Shown: in pieces, positions 44,330 through 53,041 of the stretch
How the letters are laid out: the number at the start of each line of letters is the position of its first letter
How positions within the stretch are numbered: the first letter of the stretch is position 1
From: Lysinibacillus parviboronicapiens
GTDB lineage: Bacteria; Bacillota; Bacilli; Bacillales_A; Planococcaceae
Direction: 5' to 3'
Length of the DNA: 64,000 nucleotides
Assembly: GCF_003049575.1 (NCBI RefSeq)
Contig: NZ_PYWI01000002.1
Location: 1 to 64,000, forward strand
Program-made: the position numbers and the translations under genes
The notes under the pieces: model-generated
What the model was told of the DNA's origin: nothing
Database searches by the model: none
What the model saw: only the letters and a program-made list of their open reading frames with translations

Positions 44330-45136
44330 ATGTGGAAATGGGAAGCTGATGGACATGCGAAAGCTGTAATAGCTATACTTCATGGTGCTTATGAAAATCA
44401 CCGTTGGTACGCATGGCTTATAGAAAAACTTAGAATGGAAGGCTTCCACGTAGTCATGGGGGATTTACCAAATCATGGCGCCAAGGCAAAACTTTCGCGT
44501 GTCCATGATGAAGACTTTAAAGAATATAATAAATATACAAGGAATCTAATTGAAAATGCCTTTTCATATGATTTGCCCGTATTTTTAATAGGACATGGCT
44601 TAGGTGCAACATTAGTATTACATACGGTGCACAAAAGAAAATATGAATGTGCAGGCATTGTTTTAACATCACCTTGGCTGCACTTAAAATTATTGCCTGG
44701 TAAAATGTCAAATGCTTTAACAAGCCTAAGTGCTTTAACGGCTAATGTCAAAATGACACATGATATTACATTTGAAAAATTGACACGTAATGTGGAAGGT
44801 AGAAATGAAATGAAGGATGAATTTCCGTTCAAATCAGTCGTATCAGTAAAATGGTATCGTGAATTACAATATATGATGCGTAATTTAGTCATTATGACCA
44901 AGGCGGAATTTCCCAATATGCCGATGCTTGTTATGACTGGAGAAAAGGACAGCATTACGGAAACGAGACAGACGCGTAATTGGCTACATCAACAGGAATT
45001 CACCGAATTTCAATTTAAAGAATGGGCGAAATGCTATCATAATCTATTTCATGAGGTAGAGCGTGAAGAGATATTTGTGTATATACGTGATTTCATTAAT
45101 AATGCTCTCCGCCGGATTGGTTATATAATTGAATAG
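44330..45136 (+). CDS. YtpA-like lysophospholipase homologue without nucleophile Ser
   Basis: A 268-aa alpha/beta hydrolase-fold protein similar to B. subtilis YtpA: ILHGAYENHRWYAWL, HVVMGDLPNHG, SPWLHLKLLPG and FKEWAKCYHNLFHEVEREEI. The nucleophile elbow, GHSMGG in YtpA as I recall it, reads LIGHGLGA here, so residue 90 is Gly (codon GGC, 44597-44599). Asp (MTGEKDSI) and His (CYHNLFHE) of the triad remain. It is therefore probably inactive as a serine hydrolase or uses another mechanism. AGGAGG precedes the start. Divergent from the carbonic anhydrase-like gene. Confidence 0.85.
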   Translation: MWKWEADGHAKAVIAILHGAYENHRWYAWLIEKLRMEGFHVVMGDLPNHGAKAKLSRVHDEDFKEYNKYTRNLIENAFSYDLPVFLIGHGLGATLVLHTVHKRKYECAGIVLTSPWLHLKLLPGKMSNALTSLSALTANVKMTHDITFEKLTRNVEGRNEMKDEFPFKSVVSVKWYRELQYMMRNLVIMTKAEFPNMPMLVMTGEKDSITETRQTRNWLHQQEFTEFQFKEWAKCYHNLFHEVEREEIFVYIRDFINNALRRIGYIIE

Positions 45137-45263
45137 ATGATTGCCCTCCATAGAAGTAATGTTTCTTTAGACTGTAGTTACATGAAAATAATGTTGTAAT
45201 TTTCTGAAAAGTGTAATACTATAATGTCTAAATGAAAGGACATTCAAAAATTGGGGGGATATA

Positions 45264-46772
45264 ATGGAAGCTATTGTTGGAAAACTGAATGATATTCTAT
45301 GGGGACCTTGGTTTATTTATGGTATTTTATTAATCGGACTATTTTTCTCAATTATAACGCGGTTCCTACAAGTTCGACACATTAAAGACATGTTTGTCTT
45401 AATGTTTAAAGGTGAAAAGTCTGATAAAGGGATATCATCTTTCCAGGCAATGTCAATTGCATTATCAGGTCGTGTAGGTACAGGTAATATTGCTGGTACT
45501 GCTACAGCAATCGGGATGGGGGGACCTGGAGCAGTATTTTGGATGTGGGCGATTGCTTTCATCGGTGCTGCCACTGCATATGTTGAGTCGACATTGGCAC
45601 AGATTTATAAAGAAGAGAAAGAAACGGAATATCGTGGAGGGCCGGCCTTTTATATTGAAAAAGGAATGGGTCAAAAATGGTTTGCCATTATTTTTGCGAT
45701 TGCTGCATTAATCGCAATGTTAATATTAATGCCAGGTGTGCAATCAAATGCGATTGCAGGTGCTGTTGAAAATGCATTTGGCATAGAAACGTGGATTACT
45801 GGACTTATTATTGTTGTGTTGTTAGGTGCAATTATTATCGGTGGGGTTAAATCGATTGCAAATGCTGCACAAGTAATTGTACCATTTATGGCGTTAGCTT
45901 ATATTATTATGGCAATCATTATTATTGCTATGAATATCTCGGAAGTGCCTACTGTATTTGCATTAATTTTCTCAAGTGCTTTTGGTGCTCAGGAAGTCTT
46001 TGGTGGTATTATTGGCTCAGCTATTGCTTGGGGCGTTAAGCGCGGTATTTATTCAAATGAAGCTGGTCAGGGAACTGGAGCGCATCCAGCTGCTGCCGCA
46101 GAAGTTTCACATCCTGCTAAACAAGGTATTGTGCAAGCAGCTTCAGTGTACATTGATACATTACTAATTTGTTCAGCTACAGCATTTATGATTTTATTTA
46201 CTGGTATGTATAATGTGCAAGATGAAAAGGTTGCTGAAGGTACTGATCCGTATATTCATATTGGTGAATTCAATCAAAATGGTTTATCTGGGGAAGAACA
46301 GATGACATTTGCGAAAAGTATAAAAGAAGGTGCTGCGTATACACAATACGCGGTTGAATCCTCACTACCAGGTTTTGGAGCACCGTTCGTAGCGATTGCT
46401 TTATTCTTCTTTGCATTTACAACAATTATGGCCTATTACTATATTGCAGAAACAAATGTGGCCTATTTATTCAAAGGTCAAACGGAAAAGATTTTTATTT
46501 GGTTAGCTAAGATTGCGATTTTAATAGCAGCCTTCTATGGTACCGTTCGAACATCCGATCTTGCATGGGCTATGGGGGATGTAGGTTTAGGTTTAATGGT
46601 ATGGGTTAACGTTATTGCCATCTTAATCATTATGAAACCTGCTATTGTCGCATTAAAAGATTATGAGAAACAGAAAAAAGAAGGGAAAGACCCTGTCTTT
46701 GATCCTCGTAAACTAGGTATAAAAGGTGCAGATTTTTGGATAGACTACAACGAAAAACGTAAAAATAAATAA
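45264..46772 (+). CDS. Sodium:alanine/glutamine symporter (AgcS family, AlsT-like)
   Basis: A 502-aa membrane transporter with about eleven hydrophobic segments. AgcS signatures: ISSFQAMSIALSGRVGTGNIAGTATAIGMGGPGAVFWMW, GGPAFYIEKGMG and GIYSNEAGQGTGAHPAAAAEVSHPAKQG. It imports small neutral amino acids or glutamine with sodium; which one is not readable. GGGGGG precedes the ATG. Followed by a bidirectional terminator. Confidence 0.94.
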   Translation: MEAIVGKLNDILWGPWFIYGILLIGLFFSIITRFLQVRHIKDMFVLMFKGEKSDKGISSFQAMSIALSGRVGTGNIAGTATAIGMGGPGAVFWMWAIAFIGAATAYVESTLAQIYKEEKETEYRGGPAFYIEKGMGQKWFAIIFAIAALIAMLILMPGVQSNAIAGAVENAFGIETWITGLIIVVLLGAIIIGGVKSIANAAQVIVPFMALAYIIMAIIIIAMNISEVPTVFALIFSSAFGAQEVFGGIIGSAIAWGVKRGIYSNEAGQGTGAHPAAAAEVSHPAKQGIVQAASVYIDTLLICSATAFMILFTGMYNVQDEKVAEGTDPYIHIGEFNQNGLSGEEQMTFAKSIKEGAAYTQYAVESSLPGFGAPFVAIALFFFAFTTIMAYYYIAETNVAYLFKGQTEKIFIWLAKIAILIAAFYGTVRTSDLAWAMGDVGLGLMVWVNVIAILIIMKPAIVALKDYEKQKKEGKDPVFDPRKLGIKGADFWIDYNEKRKNK

Positions 46773-46816
46773 AAAAAAACGAGACTATGAAACTTTCATC
46801 ATAGTCTCATTTTTTT
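46772..46816. terminator. Bidirectional terminator
   Basis: GAGACTATGA / TCATAGTCTC stem with an A run before and a T run after. It serves the symporter gene (+) and mnmM (-), whose stop codon lies in the stem. Confidence 0.92.
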
Positions 46817-47392
46817 ATCGGTAGGTAGCTCTTTCATTTTTTCTAATGCAATGATAAAGGGTGGATCATTTTGTTGGTTTAGAAATTCATATTTTAACAC
46901 ATGGACATTTTTTTGTGGTAAATGACTGACGTAGTCAATAACTGCATCGCGTTCTTCTTTGCCACCAGGATGACCATGGTAAATGACTAGGATAATAAGT
47001 CCGCCAATTTTTAGTAGTTGTAGTAAGTCTGTGATTGCTAAGATGGTCGTATTGGGTTTCGTAATGATATTGTGATCACTACCAGGTAAATAACCAAGAT
47101 TAAAAATAGCCGCGGCTACTGGCTTCTGTACATGTTTTGCCACATGCTCGTGACCTGTATGTAAAACAAGAGCACGATGTTCTAATGCATTGTCTAGAAG
47201 TCGATGGAGTGTTGCATCGACAGCGCTTTTTTGCACATCAAAGGCAAATACTTGTCCGTTATCACCAACGAGCTGTGCTAAAAATAAAGTATCATGTCCA
47301 TTGCCAGCAGTTGCGTCCACGACTGTATCCCCATCTTCAATCGCTTCTGTTAATAGTTGCTGGGCATATTGTAAAACACGTTGTAGCTTCAT
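46799..47392 (-). CDS. mnmM: tRNA U34 methyltransferase MnmM (YtqB)
   Basis: A 197-aa class I SAM methyltransferase: SAM loop VVDATAGNGHDTLFLA (residues 24-39), NLGYLPGSDH in the substrate region and IYHGHPGGKEERDAV. It matches B. subtilis YtqB, which methylates nm5(s2)U34 of tRNAs to the mnm5 form. The start overlaps the stop of the radical SAM gene by 4 bases. Assignment by remembered sequence and synteny. Confidence 0.88.
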   Translation of the reverse strand: MKLQRVLQYAQQLLTEAIEDGDTVVDATAGNGHDTLFLAQLVGDNGQVFAFDVQKSAVDATLHRLLDNALEHRALVLHTGHEHVAKHVQKPVAAAIFNLGYLPGSDHNIITKPNTTILAITDLLQLLKIGGLIILVIYHGHPGGKEERDAVIDYVSHLPQKNVHVLKYEFLNQQNDPPFIIALEKMKELPTDKKMRL

Positions 47393-48345
47393 TTTACGAC
47401 CTCAGTCTGAAAAAGCTTACCTTGCCAGCTTCCACGTCGTTCTAATTCCGCATCAATGCCGTTCAATACTTCCCATTTATTAACACTCCACATAGGCCCA
47501 ATCATTAAATCGATTGGTCCATCACCTGTTATGCGATGTATGACCATATTTGGTGGCAATATTTCTAATTGATCTGCTACTAGCTTCGTATAAACATCCT
47601 GATCTAAAAATTTTAGCATTCCTTTTTCATATTGCTTTACCATTGGCGTCCCTTTTAATAGATGAAGTAAATGAATTTTAATACCTTGGACATCGAGCTT
47701 TGCCACTTCACGAGCAGTTTCCATCATCATGTCATAGTCTTCCAGGGGAAGTCCGTTAATGATATGAGAGCAGACACGTATACCATGTTTGCGAAGCTTT
47801 TCTATGCCTTCTACATACGTTGCATAATCATGGGCGCGGTTAATAAGATTTGCCGTTTTTTCATGCACTGTTTGAAGACCGAGTTCAATCCATAAATACG
47901 TACGTTCGTTTAGCTCTGCTAAATATGCGACAACATCATCTGGTAGGCAGTCTGGACGAGTAGCAATTGATAGCCCAACTACACCTTCTTGTGCCAATGC
48001 AGCTTCAAATTTCTCTTTTAAAACTGCAAGGGGAGCATGGGTATTTGTGTAAGCTTGGAAGTAAGCCATGTATTTGCCATTCTTCCATTTTTGATGCATT
48101 TTGTCACGAATTTCAGCGAATTGCACATCGATTGCATCAACTTTGTTTCCTGCAAAATCACCAGAACCTGCTGCACTACAAAATGTACAGCCACCAAATG
48201 CGACTGTGCCATCACGATTCGGGCAGTCAAAACCTGCATCAAGCGCTACTTTAAATACTTTATGCCCAAATTGATCGCGTAAATAGCGATTCCATGTATA
48301 GTATCTTTTCCCTTCAGAAGGAAAAGGAAAGTTTGTTTCTGACAT
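47389..48345 (-). CDS. mnmL: Radical SAM protein YtqA/MnmL (TIGR01212 type)
   Basis: A 318-aa radical SAM enzyme. The cluster cysteines are in DAGFDCPNRDGTVAFGGCTFCSAAGSG (C-x11-C-x2-C), the pattern of the YtqA group, followed by GLSIATRPDCLPDDV and WIELGLQTVHEKTANLINRAH. B. subtilis YtqA has been tied to the cmnm5U to nm5U step before MnmM; the gene pair here supports that. ATG 48345 (MSETNFPFP) follows AGAGGAGTG; the extra upstream residues lack a ribosome site. Confidence 0.87.
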   Translation of the reverse strand: MSETNFPFPSEGKRYYTWNRYLRDQFGHKVFKVALDAGFDCPNRDGTVAFGGCTFCSAAGSGDFAGNKVDAIDVQFAEIRDKMHQKWKNGKYMAYFQAYTNTHAPLAVLKEKFEAALAQEGVVGLSIATRPDCLPDDVVAYLAELNERTYLWIELGLQTVHEKTANLINRAHDYATYVEGIEKLRKHGIRVCSHIINGLPLEDYDMMMETAREVAKLDVQGIKIHLLHLLKGTPMVKQYEKGMLKFLDQDVYTKLVADQLEILPPNMVIHRITGDGPIDLMIGPMWSVNKWEVLNGIDAELERRGSWQGKLFQTEVVK

Positions 48346-48699
48346 GTATTTCACTCCTCTAACACTATATATTATCACGTGCTTGCGCTTCCGTCATGAA
48401 GTAATGATTTTATTCTGCACAAGCAGTTGCTAACCGTCCACTTTAAAACAAAAATAGAGTAGGACAATTAGCCGATGTTTTAGTAATCGTAAGTAAGTAA
48501 ATGAAAGAACAATAATAAGTTCCCTGATGCCTGAGATTACTTATAAGTGAACCGTATCGGTCAGTAATCTGTGAAGTGAAAATCCTATTACCAAGTAAGT
48601 TCACATATATGAAGGAAAGGTAAATTTATTTTCCTTGTACATTTTCATATTTCAGCATAAACTAACTATTTAGAGTAGCGAAATAACGGAGGACATGAT
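48346..48699. other. Intergenic region with possible promoter and hairpins
   Basis: No gene. A possible promoter toward the MFS gene is TTGTAC (48635), 17 bp, TAAACT (48658). Upstream, AGATTAC/GTAATCT and AAGGAAA/TTTCCTT can pair but lack T runs. Their meaning is unclear. Confidence 0.35.
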
Positions 48700-49878
48700 A
48701 TGCCAAAAAGTGTTTGGTTTCTAATTATCGGTATGCTTGTGAACACAACGGGCAACTCTTTTTTATGGCCCTTAAATGCCATATATATGCATGACTATTT
48801 AGGTAAGTCACTTGCAATGGCTGGCTTTGTATTGATGCTGAATTCAGCTGCGGGTGTGTTAGGCAATCTACTAGGTGGTTATTTATTTGATAGAATAGGT
48901 GGCTATAAGTCAATTATGTTAGGTATTTTATTGACGATTGTTTCCTTAATCGGACTAACCATTTGGCATGGATGGCCACATTATGTGTGGTTCTTAACGA
49001 TTCTTGGTTTTAGTGGCGGTATTGTCTTCCCTGGGATGTTTGCATTAGCCGGAGCGGCTTGGCCTGAGGGAGGTCGCAAGGCGTTTAACTCGATTTACTT
49101 AGCACAAAATTTAGGTGTCGCAGTAGGTCCTGCCCTTGCAGGCATTGTCGCAGATTATAGATTTGACTACGTATTTATGGTAAATTTAGGGATGTATATC
49201 CTGTTTTTCTTTATTGCATTATTGACTTTTAAAGGGTTAGATGCGAGAAGCATTGCGCCTAAAAATGTAGTGAGTGAAAGTAAACGCATCATAAATAAAG
49301 CGCCATTCTATGCATTGTTAATACTTAGTTCATCATCTGTATTATGTTGGCTTGCTTATTCACAATGGAGTGCGACTATTTCTTCCTATACGCAGGATTT
49401 AGGTCTTGGCTTAAAGCAATATAGTTTACTCTGGACGATTAATGGCTTACTTATTGTTTTAGCCCAACCATTAATCGCGCCATTGGTGAAGCGTTGGGAA
49501 GATAAATTAAAAACTCAATTAGTATTTGGAGTAATTCTGATTGCGATATCATTTGGGATTATTGCATTTGCGAGCGACTTTAAAATGTTTGCGGCTGCAA
49601 TGGTTGTTTTAACATTCGGCGAAATATTCTATACGCCTGCCTTACCGACTATTGCCAATCTGCTTGCCCCAAAAGGGCGTCAAGGCTTCTATCAGGGCAT
49701 TATTAATAGCGCAGCGACTGGCGGTCGTATGATTGGTCCTTTATTCGGTGGCATAATGGTTGATCAGTTCGGTATGATTGTGCTTGTATCGATTTTAGTC
49801 GTTATTGTGTTAATGGCCATTATCCCATGCCTACTGTATGATCGTCCGTTAAAAAGAGATCATATAATTACAGATTAA
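48700..49878 (+). CDS. MFS transporter (YttB-like)
   Basis: A 392-aa major facilitator with twelve hydrophobic segments. Motif A is GNLLGGYLFDRIGGYKSIMLG after helix 2; the second half has GGRMIGPLFGGIMVDQFG. The start, MPKSVWFLIIGMLVNTTGNSFLWPLNAIYMHDYLG, resembles YttB of B. subtilis, encoded near leuS there too. A multidrug exporter role is likely but unproven. ACGGAGG precedes the ATG. Confidence 0.9.
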   Translation: MPKSVWFLIIGMLVNTTGNSFLWPLNAIYMHDYLGKSLAMAGFVLMLNSAAGVLGNLLGGYLFDRIGGYKSIMLGILLTIVSLIGLTIWHGWPHYVWFLTILGFSGGIVFPGMFALAGAAWPEGGRKAFNSIYLAQNLGVAVGPALAGIVADYRFDYVFMVNLGMYILFFFIALLTFKGLDARSIAPKNVVSESKRIINKAPFYALLILSSSSVLCWLAYSQWSATISSYTQDLGLGLKQYSLLWTINGLLIVLAQPLIAPLVKRWEDKLKTQLVFGVILIAISFGIIAFASDFKMFAAAMVVLTFGEIFYTPALPTIANLLAPKGRQGFYQGIINSAATGGRMIGPLFGGIMVDQFGMIVLVSILVVIVLMAIIPCLLYDRPLKRDHIITD

Positions 49879-49900
49879 TAAATATGAGAATCAGATATTA

Positions 49901-49948
49901 AGTGTGTGAAAAGTGTGCTAAAGCAGATTTTTCATACGCTTTTTTTAT
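49901..49948 (+). terminator. Terminator of the MFS gene
   Basis: GTGTGAAAA ... TTTTTCATACGC imperfect stem followed by TTTTTTTATTTT. Confidence 0.7.
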
Positions 49949-49955
49949 TTTGTAG

Positions 49956-49984
49956 TTGAAATCAATTGGGTTAAAGATTACAAT
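49956..49984 (+). promoter_or_regulatory. Promoter of the ArsR-SulP genes
   Basis: TTGAAA (49956-49961), 17-bp spacer, TACAAT (49979-49984). The predicted start of transcription (about 49991) falls inside the palindrome at 49987-50012. Confidence 0.7.
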
Positions 49985-49986
49985 CA

Positions 49987-50012
49987 TACATATTCAAATA
50001 TTTGAATATGTA
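49987..50012. promoter_or_regulatory. 26-bp perfect palindrome, ArsR-family operator
   Basis: The half-site TACATATTCAAAT is followed at once by its exact inverse. The core is ATTC-N8-GAAT, like operators of ArsR-family regulators of the BigR/SqrR type. It covers the predicted transcription start, so bound protein would block the promoter. Confidence 0.8.
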
Positions 50013-50060
50013 AACATGATAAGCCTAGTCACAAAGTACAGTCATAGTGGAGGGATCTAC

Positions 50061-50402
50061 GTGGAAGAGGGTTTACAACAATTTAAAGCTGATTTTTTTA
50101 AAGCTTTAGCACATCCATTACGTATAAGGATTCTTGAATTATTGGTTGATGGTAAGAAAAGTGTGAATGAAATTCAAAGCTGTCTTGAGAAAGAAGGTTC
50201 AGCCGTTTCCCAACAGCTGAGTGTCTTGCGGACGAAGAATATTGTATATGGGACGAAAGAGGGTAAAAAAGTTTACTATTCTTTGAGTGATCCGATGATT
50301 ATAGAATTACTAGACGTTGCAAAGAAAATTTTTAACAATCATTTAGTCAATACCATTTCAAGATTAGAAGAAATGACTGTCAGTGAAAATACGATGACAT
50401 GA
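50061..50402 (+). CDS. ArsR-family repressor
   Basis: A 113-aa winged helix-turn-helix protein: FFKALAHPLRIRILELLVDGKKSVNEIQ, then recognition helix EGSAVSQQLSVLRTKNIVYGTKEGKKVYYSL. The GTG at 50061 follows GGAGGG; the frame is open about 35 codons further up, but that part covers the promoter and operator. It has one cysteine (Cys in IQSCLEKEG), so neither the classic CxC metal site nor the two-cysteine redox switch of BigR/SqrR is present. It probably represses itself and the following SulP gene. Confidence 0.9.
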   Translation: MEEGLQQFKADFFKALAHPLRIRILELLVDGKKSVNEIQSCLEKEGSAVSQQLSVLRTKNIVYGTKEGKKVYYSLSDPMIIELLDVAKKIFNNHLVNTISRLEEMTVSENTMT

Positions 50403-50505
50403 TATAAGAGCTTATCTTTTATCTTCTTGGAAAGTATCCTGAATTCTAATGAAAGGTAATCTTGCTAACTTGATTCGATGAATTAATTCGAAGGGAAGAT
50501 TTACT

Positions 50506-52254
50506 ATGAAGTCACAGTTTACAGGGCGGCTTGAAGGATATTCTGTTGGTCTTTTTAAAAAAGATTTACTGTCAGGCATTATTGTCGGTATTGTTGCTAT
50601 CCCATTAGCAATGTCCTTCGCGATTGCGTCAGGTGTTAAACCTGAGTATGGAATTTATACCGCATGTATCGCAGGGATACTTATCTCGGTATTTGGAGGT
50701 TCGAAATATCAAATAGGGGGACCTACAGGCGCATTTGTCCCAATTCTGTTAGGTATCGTGCTCACTTATGGTTATGAAAATTTATTGATTGCCGGTTTGA
50801 TGGCTGGCATTATGTTATGTTTAATGGGGATTTTTAAGTTAGGCACGCTCATAAAATTTATCCCACGGCCTGTAACTATCGGATTCACAGCTGGTATTGC
50901 AGTAATTATTTTTACAGGTCAAATTGCTAATTTTCTAGGTCTAACAGGTATTAAACGACACGAGTATTTTATTGCGAATATAAAAGAACTTGTCATGCAT
51001 GTAGGCACGACAAATTATTATAGTATTTTAATAGCCATCATTAGTCTTGTAATAATTCTTGCAACACCAAAAATATTGCCAAAAGTACCAGGAGCTCTAG
51101 CTGGAATTGTTATTTCTACACTTATCGCAACATTGTTCTTCTCAGGACAAGTAGCGACAATTGCAACAGCCTATGGTGAAATTCCTAATACCTTACCAAA
51201 ATTTTCGATTCCTGAAATTACGTTCGAGCGTATTCAATTATTAATAGGACCTGCATTTGTCATTGCTATGCTTGGAGGGATTGAATCCCTATTATCGGCA
51301 GTCGTAGCGGATGGTATGACAAATAGTAAACATAATAGCAATCGGGAGCTTGTTGGACAAGGGATTGCTAATATTGTAACGCCTTTATTTGGAGGGATTC
51401 CTGCAACGGGTGCCATTGCTCGTACCGCTACCAATATTAAGACGGGTGCAGCTTCGCCGGTGTCAGGCATTATTCATGGGGTATTTGTGTTAGTGACACT
51501 ATTGTTATTAGCCCCTTATGCTTCTCATATTCCATTGGCAAGTATGGCGCCTGTTTTAATGGTCGTTGCTTGGAATATGAGTGAACAGCGGCATTTTGCA
51601 CATATTGTAAAATTGAAATCGGGAGATTCACTTGTTCTGCTTATTACATTTTTACTTACGGTTTTCACGAGTTTAACATTGGCTGTTGAAGTTGGTCTTG
51701 TTTTAGCGGTTGTATTATTTGCGAAGCGCATGAGTGAGAAGCTTGTAGTCTCGAAGGTTTTACCAGATCATTCTAAATCGAGTGGCAAGGTGCAACCGAA
51801 TGTGGTCAATCAAAAACATGATTGTCCGCAAGTTAGTATTTACACAATTGAAGGGCCATTATTTTTCGGTGCAGCACAAACTTTTGAGCAAACGATTTTA
51901 AATTCACTTCATTATCATCCAAAAGTTTTAATTTTACGAATGAGTAAAGTGCCCTTCATGGATTCTACAGGTGAATCTTATTTTAGCAATATAGTGGAAA
52001 GTTTCACAAATCGAGGTGGCACAGTGTTAATCACAGGTGTGCAAGCGGAATTAAAAGAGGCACTTCGGCGAAATGGCTTATATGAGAAAATTGGTGAAGA
52101 AAACTTCTATCCGCACACAGGAGATGCTATCAATAAAGCTCTAAGTTATTTGGATGAAACGCAATGTGTAGGGTGCAAGCATTTTGCGTTCCGTGAATGC
52201 ACAGAACTATCGAAACCAGGGAAACCGGGGTGCCTGGCACACGAAAAATTCTGA
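50506..52254 (+). CDS. SulP-family anion transporter with STAS domain
   Basis: A 582-aa membrane transporter for sulfate, bicarbonate or another anion. The N-terminal half has the SulP signature (DLLSGIIVGIVAIPLAMSFAIASGVKPEYGIYTACIAGILISVFGGS, GPTGAFVPIL) and about eleven hydrophobic segments. A STAS domain follows (SIYTIEGPLFFGAAQTFEQ, LRMSKVPFMDSTGE). The tail has CVGCKHFAFREC and then KPGCLAHEKF, the last part being encoded by the palindromic end of the adjacent RAYT element. It is 103 bases after the ArsR gene and likely co-regulated. Confidence 0.9.
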   Translation: MKSQFTGRLEGYSVGLFKKDLLSGIIVGIVAIPLAMSFAIASGVKPEYGIYTACIAGILISVFGGSKYQIGGPTGAFVPILLGIVLTYGYENLLIAGLMAGIMLCLMGIFKLGTLIKFIPRPVTIGFTAGIAVIIFTGQIANFLGLTGIKRHEYFIANIKELVMHVGTTNYYSILIAIISLVIILATPKILPKVPGALAGIVISTLIATLFFSGQVATIATAYGEIPNTLPKFSIPEITFERIQLLIGPAFVIAMLGGIESLLSAVVADGMTNSKHNSNRELVGQGIANIVTPLFGGIPATGAIARTATNIKTGAASPVSGIIHGVFVLVTLLLLAPYASHIPLASMAPVLMVVAWNMSEQRHFAHIVKLKSGDSLVLLITFLLTVFTSLTLAVEVGLVLAVVLFAKRMSEKLVVSKVLPDHSKSSGKVQPNVVNQKHDCPQVSIYTIEGPLFFGAAQTFEQTILNSLHYHPKVLILRMSKVPFMDSTGESYFSNIVESFTNRGGTVLITGVQAELKEALRRNGLYEKIGEENFYPHTGDAINKALSYLDETQCVGCKHFAFRECTELSKPGKPGCLAHEKF

Positions 52255-52259
52255 CAATT
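52229..52259 (+). repeat. Left inverted end of the RAYT element
   Basis: GGTGCCTGGCAC, then six bases, AATTCT, then ACAATT. The core GTGCC-T-GGCAC is palindromic. It matches the reverse complement of 53042-53075 in order and spacing, and supplies the last codons and stop of the SulP gene. Confidence 0.7.
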
Positions 52260-52268
52260 TACTACAAT

Positions 52269-52312
52269 TAAAAAAAGCTCCGTATGAGGAAAATCTCATC
52301 CGGAGTTTTTTG
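52269..52312. terminator. Bidirectional terminator between SulP and RAYT genes
   Basis: AAAAAAGCTCCGTATGAG / CTCATCCGGAGTTTTTT stem, T runs on both strands. It ends the SulP transcript and the converging transposase transcript. Confidence 0.85.
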
Positions 52313-52315
52313 TGT

Positions 52316-52879
52316 TCAGTGCATCAATTGCTCGTTTTGTTCTTCCTCACAATAATGGCAATAGGCCTGTGAGTTTTGGGGTAAAAAGGTTTTTAGTAAA
52401 GTTGTATCAAGAAAAGAGTGGTGCGAGGGAATATTGTACTTGTAGTGCTGAAAGGAACTGTATGGATAGTGTTCCATTTTTTCAACTATCGGCGTGTTTG
52501 TTGAGATGGGGTTGCGGTGAATGTAGCGACTTACGGTGAGCATGCCTATGGGGGAGGGAACAAGCTCTGCGAAATATCGACGCTCGTAAAGCTGACCAGT
52601 ATATTGATATTTCTGTTTGAAGTATTCACTGTAACGGCGGTTAATAATAGCCATAACTTTCCCTAACGGCACTTCAGGGGAACGTATAAGCAGATGATAG
52701 TGATTAGACATAATGCAATAAGCGACGATACTAAATGTATATTTTTGATGGGCATATTGCAGGACACGAAAAAAAGCTTGGTAATCAGCAGAGTTACTAA
52801 AAATAATTTGGCGATTATTACCACGCATCACGACATGATTGTAATGATATGGGGACCACTGACGCTTTTTTCTAGCCAT
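52316..52879 (-). CDS. REP-associated tyrosine transposase (RAYT, Y1_Tnp)
   Basis: A 187-aa single-domain protein of the IS200-like Y1 transposase superfamily. It shows the N-terminal YHVVMRGNN-type motif (YNHVVMRGNNRQIIF), the HUH metal site in AYCIMSNHYHLLI (His-Tyr-His) and the RAYT-type stretch KVMAIINRRYSEYFKQKY ... GQLYERRYFAELV ... YIHRNP. Catalytic Tyr is likely in the INRRYSEYF helix. Complete, with GGAGGG before the ATG. Such enzymes nick single-stranded DNA at hairpin ends. Confidence 0.88.
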   Translation of the reverse strand: MARKKRQWSPYHYNHVVMRGNNRQIIFSNSADYQAFFRVLQYAHQKYTFSIVAYCIMSNHYHLLIRSPEVPLGKVMAIINRRYSEYFKQKYQYTGQLYERRYFAELVPSPIGMLTVSRYIHRNPISTNTPIVEKMEHYPYSSFQHYKYNIPSHHSFLDTTLLKTFLPQNSQAYCHYCEEEQNEQLMH

Positions 52880-53041
52880 AAGACTTTCCCTCCTAAGTAG
52901 TTTTCTTTAGCATAAAAATGATGACCAGTCTCGTCAAATACACACATGCCTTAAAAATAACTAATATTTTCTTTTTGATGACAGAAAAACACTGATAATT
53001 TTGAAATCCCTATAAAAATAACCATGAAAAAATTTTTTTGC

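Noticed and set aside
44473-44955. 160-codon frame opposite the YtpA-like gene
   Set aside because: Antisense of a well-supported gene; composition and lack of start signals argue against it.
49956-50060. Longer N-terminus for the ArsR protein
   Set aside because: The frame is open but covers the promoter, predicted start of transcription and 26-bp palindrome; GTG 50061 has GGAGGG before it.
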